Part shown: positions 6,189 through 6,582 of the stretch, piece by piece | Layout of the letters: every line of letters starts with the position of its first letter | How positions within the stretch are numbered: the stretch's first letter is position 1 | From: an uncultured Acholeplasmataceae bacterium | Lineage (GTDB): Bacteria > Bacillota_I > Bacilli_A > Acholeplasmatales > Acholeplasmataceae | DNA: 6,582 bases | Reading direction: 5' to 3' | NCBI GenBank assembly: GCA_937983315.1 | Contig: CALKAH010000203.1 | Location: forward strand, 1-6,582 | The notes under the pieces: model-generated | Database searches by the model: none | Seen by the model: only the letters and a program-made list of their open reading frames with translations | What the model was told of the DNA's origin: nothing | Made by a program: the position numbers and the translations under genes

Positions 6189-6582
6189 TTAAATAAATAG
6201 ATTGTGATTTGCTGAAGTTGTATCTGCAAGATAACTTGCAACACCTGCAACTTCTACGCCATCGATAAGTTCTTCTTTCTTGATACCCATAATATCCATG
6301 GACATGGCACAAGCAACGATTTTAACACCCAGTTGTTGAGCATTTGTCATCAATGTTTCAAGAGAGTCAACATTTTTCTTTTTCATAATCCCTTTTATCA
6401 TCTTAGGACCCATACCCATCATATTCATAGTGGAAATAGGGAGTTTTTTGGTTCCTCTTGGCATCATGAAGCCGAACATTTTTTCAATCAATGCTTTCTT
6501 AACGCGAACCTTTTTGGTCTTTCTTAAAATATTTAAACCCCAGAATGTAAAGAATAGAGAGACATCTTTACCCATGGATTTC
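6189..6582 (-). CDS. DsrE/DsrF/DsrH-like family protein, 5' end outside the window
   Basis: The visible residues match the DsrE/F/H-like family (DrsE_2 type), linked to sulfur or persulfide relay and often fused to, or found beside, rhodanese and CoA-disulfide-reductase domains. Counting from the first in-window Met at 6575, the diagnostic parts are DVSLFFTFWGLNILRK (4-19) and MNMMGMGPKM (50-59). These are followed by VKIVACAMSMDIMGI (84-98), with the conserved Cys89 as likely reactive thiol, and EELIDGVEVAGVASYL (101-116). That Met is probably not the start. The frame stays open to the edge, encoding Lys-Ser just before it. The family normally has about 30 more N-terminal residues (a first strand and helix before the DVSLFF strand), and MGKDVSLFF sits where an internal strand begins. 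It could also be the C-terminal domain of a longer fusion. It converges on the 115-residue gene and is probably unrelated to it. Confidence 0.85.
   Translation of the reverse strand, partial: KSMGKDVSLFFTFWGLNILRKTKKVRVKKALIEKMFGFMMPRGTKKLPISTMNMMGMGPKMIKGIMKKKNVDSLETLMTNAQQLGVKIVACAMSMDIMGIKKEELIDGVEVAGVASYLADTTSANHNLFI

Noticed and set aside
6333..6527. Plus-strand open frame opposite the DsrE-like gene
   Set aside because: The opposite strand encodes clear DsrE-family motifs, and the His/Phe-rich product is typical of antisense translation.
1322..6582. GcvH-like lipoate carrier plus DsrE-type protein as a sulfur-oxidising (sHdr/LbpA) system
   Set aside because: GcvH is embedded with T, PA and PB and has ordinary H-protein sequence. 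The DsrE-like gene is convergent beyond a terminator, and no Hdr-like subunits are present.

Overview
The window is from a low-to-moderate GC bacterium that looks like a Bacillota or Mycoplasmatota-type (Acholeplasma/Izemoplasma-like) lineage. This rests on the split two-subunit glycine decarboxylase (gcvPA + gcvPB), strong AGGAGG ribosome sites, TATAAT promoters, short-loop U-tract terminators and a DUF1576-type membrane protein. Tryptophan is encoded by TGG, and TAA, TAG and TGA are all used as stops, so the mycoplasma code (TGA = Trp) is not in use. The genus cannot be fixed from this window.

Layout. (1) Positions 1-235 hold no convincing gene. They carry AT-rich inverted repeats, an AACGCGTT palindrome, a sigma-A-like promoter (-10 TATAAT at 200-205) and a CcpA-type cre-like site over the expected transcription start. 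(2) Positions 236-4457 hold a compact glycine cleavage operon, gcvT-gcvH-gcvPA-gcvPB, with gaps of 12 and 2 nt and then a 4-nt overlap. It ends in an intrinsic terminator whose stem contains the gcvPB stop codon. (3) Positions 4458-6160 hold a second unit with its own extended -10 promoter: a 421-residue polytopic membrane protein (DUF1576-like, with two related halves) overlapped by 4 nt by a 115-residue soluble protein of unknown function. It closes with a perfect 11-bp hairpin. (4) Converging from the right is a DsrE/DsrF/DsrH-like sulfur-relay-type protein on the minus strand. Its true start lies beyond the window edge.

How the parts work. GcvPA/GcvPB decarboxylate glycine onto the lipoyl arm of GcvH, and GcvT passes the one-carbon unit to tetrahydrofolate. 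The fourth component (dihydrolipoamide dehydrogenase) and the lipoylation enzymes are not in the window. No glycine riboswitch fits in the roughly 24-nt gcvT leader, so control here is more likely by a protein repressor.

The least understood part is the two-gene unit at 4551-6160: a duplicated, transporter-like membrane protein translationally coupled to a small acidic/aromatic-motif protein. It is the best candidate for an undescribed system. The function is not established by the sequence.
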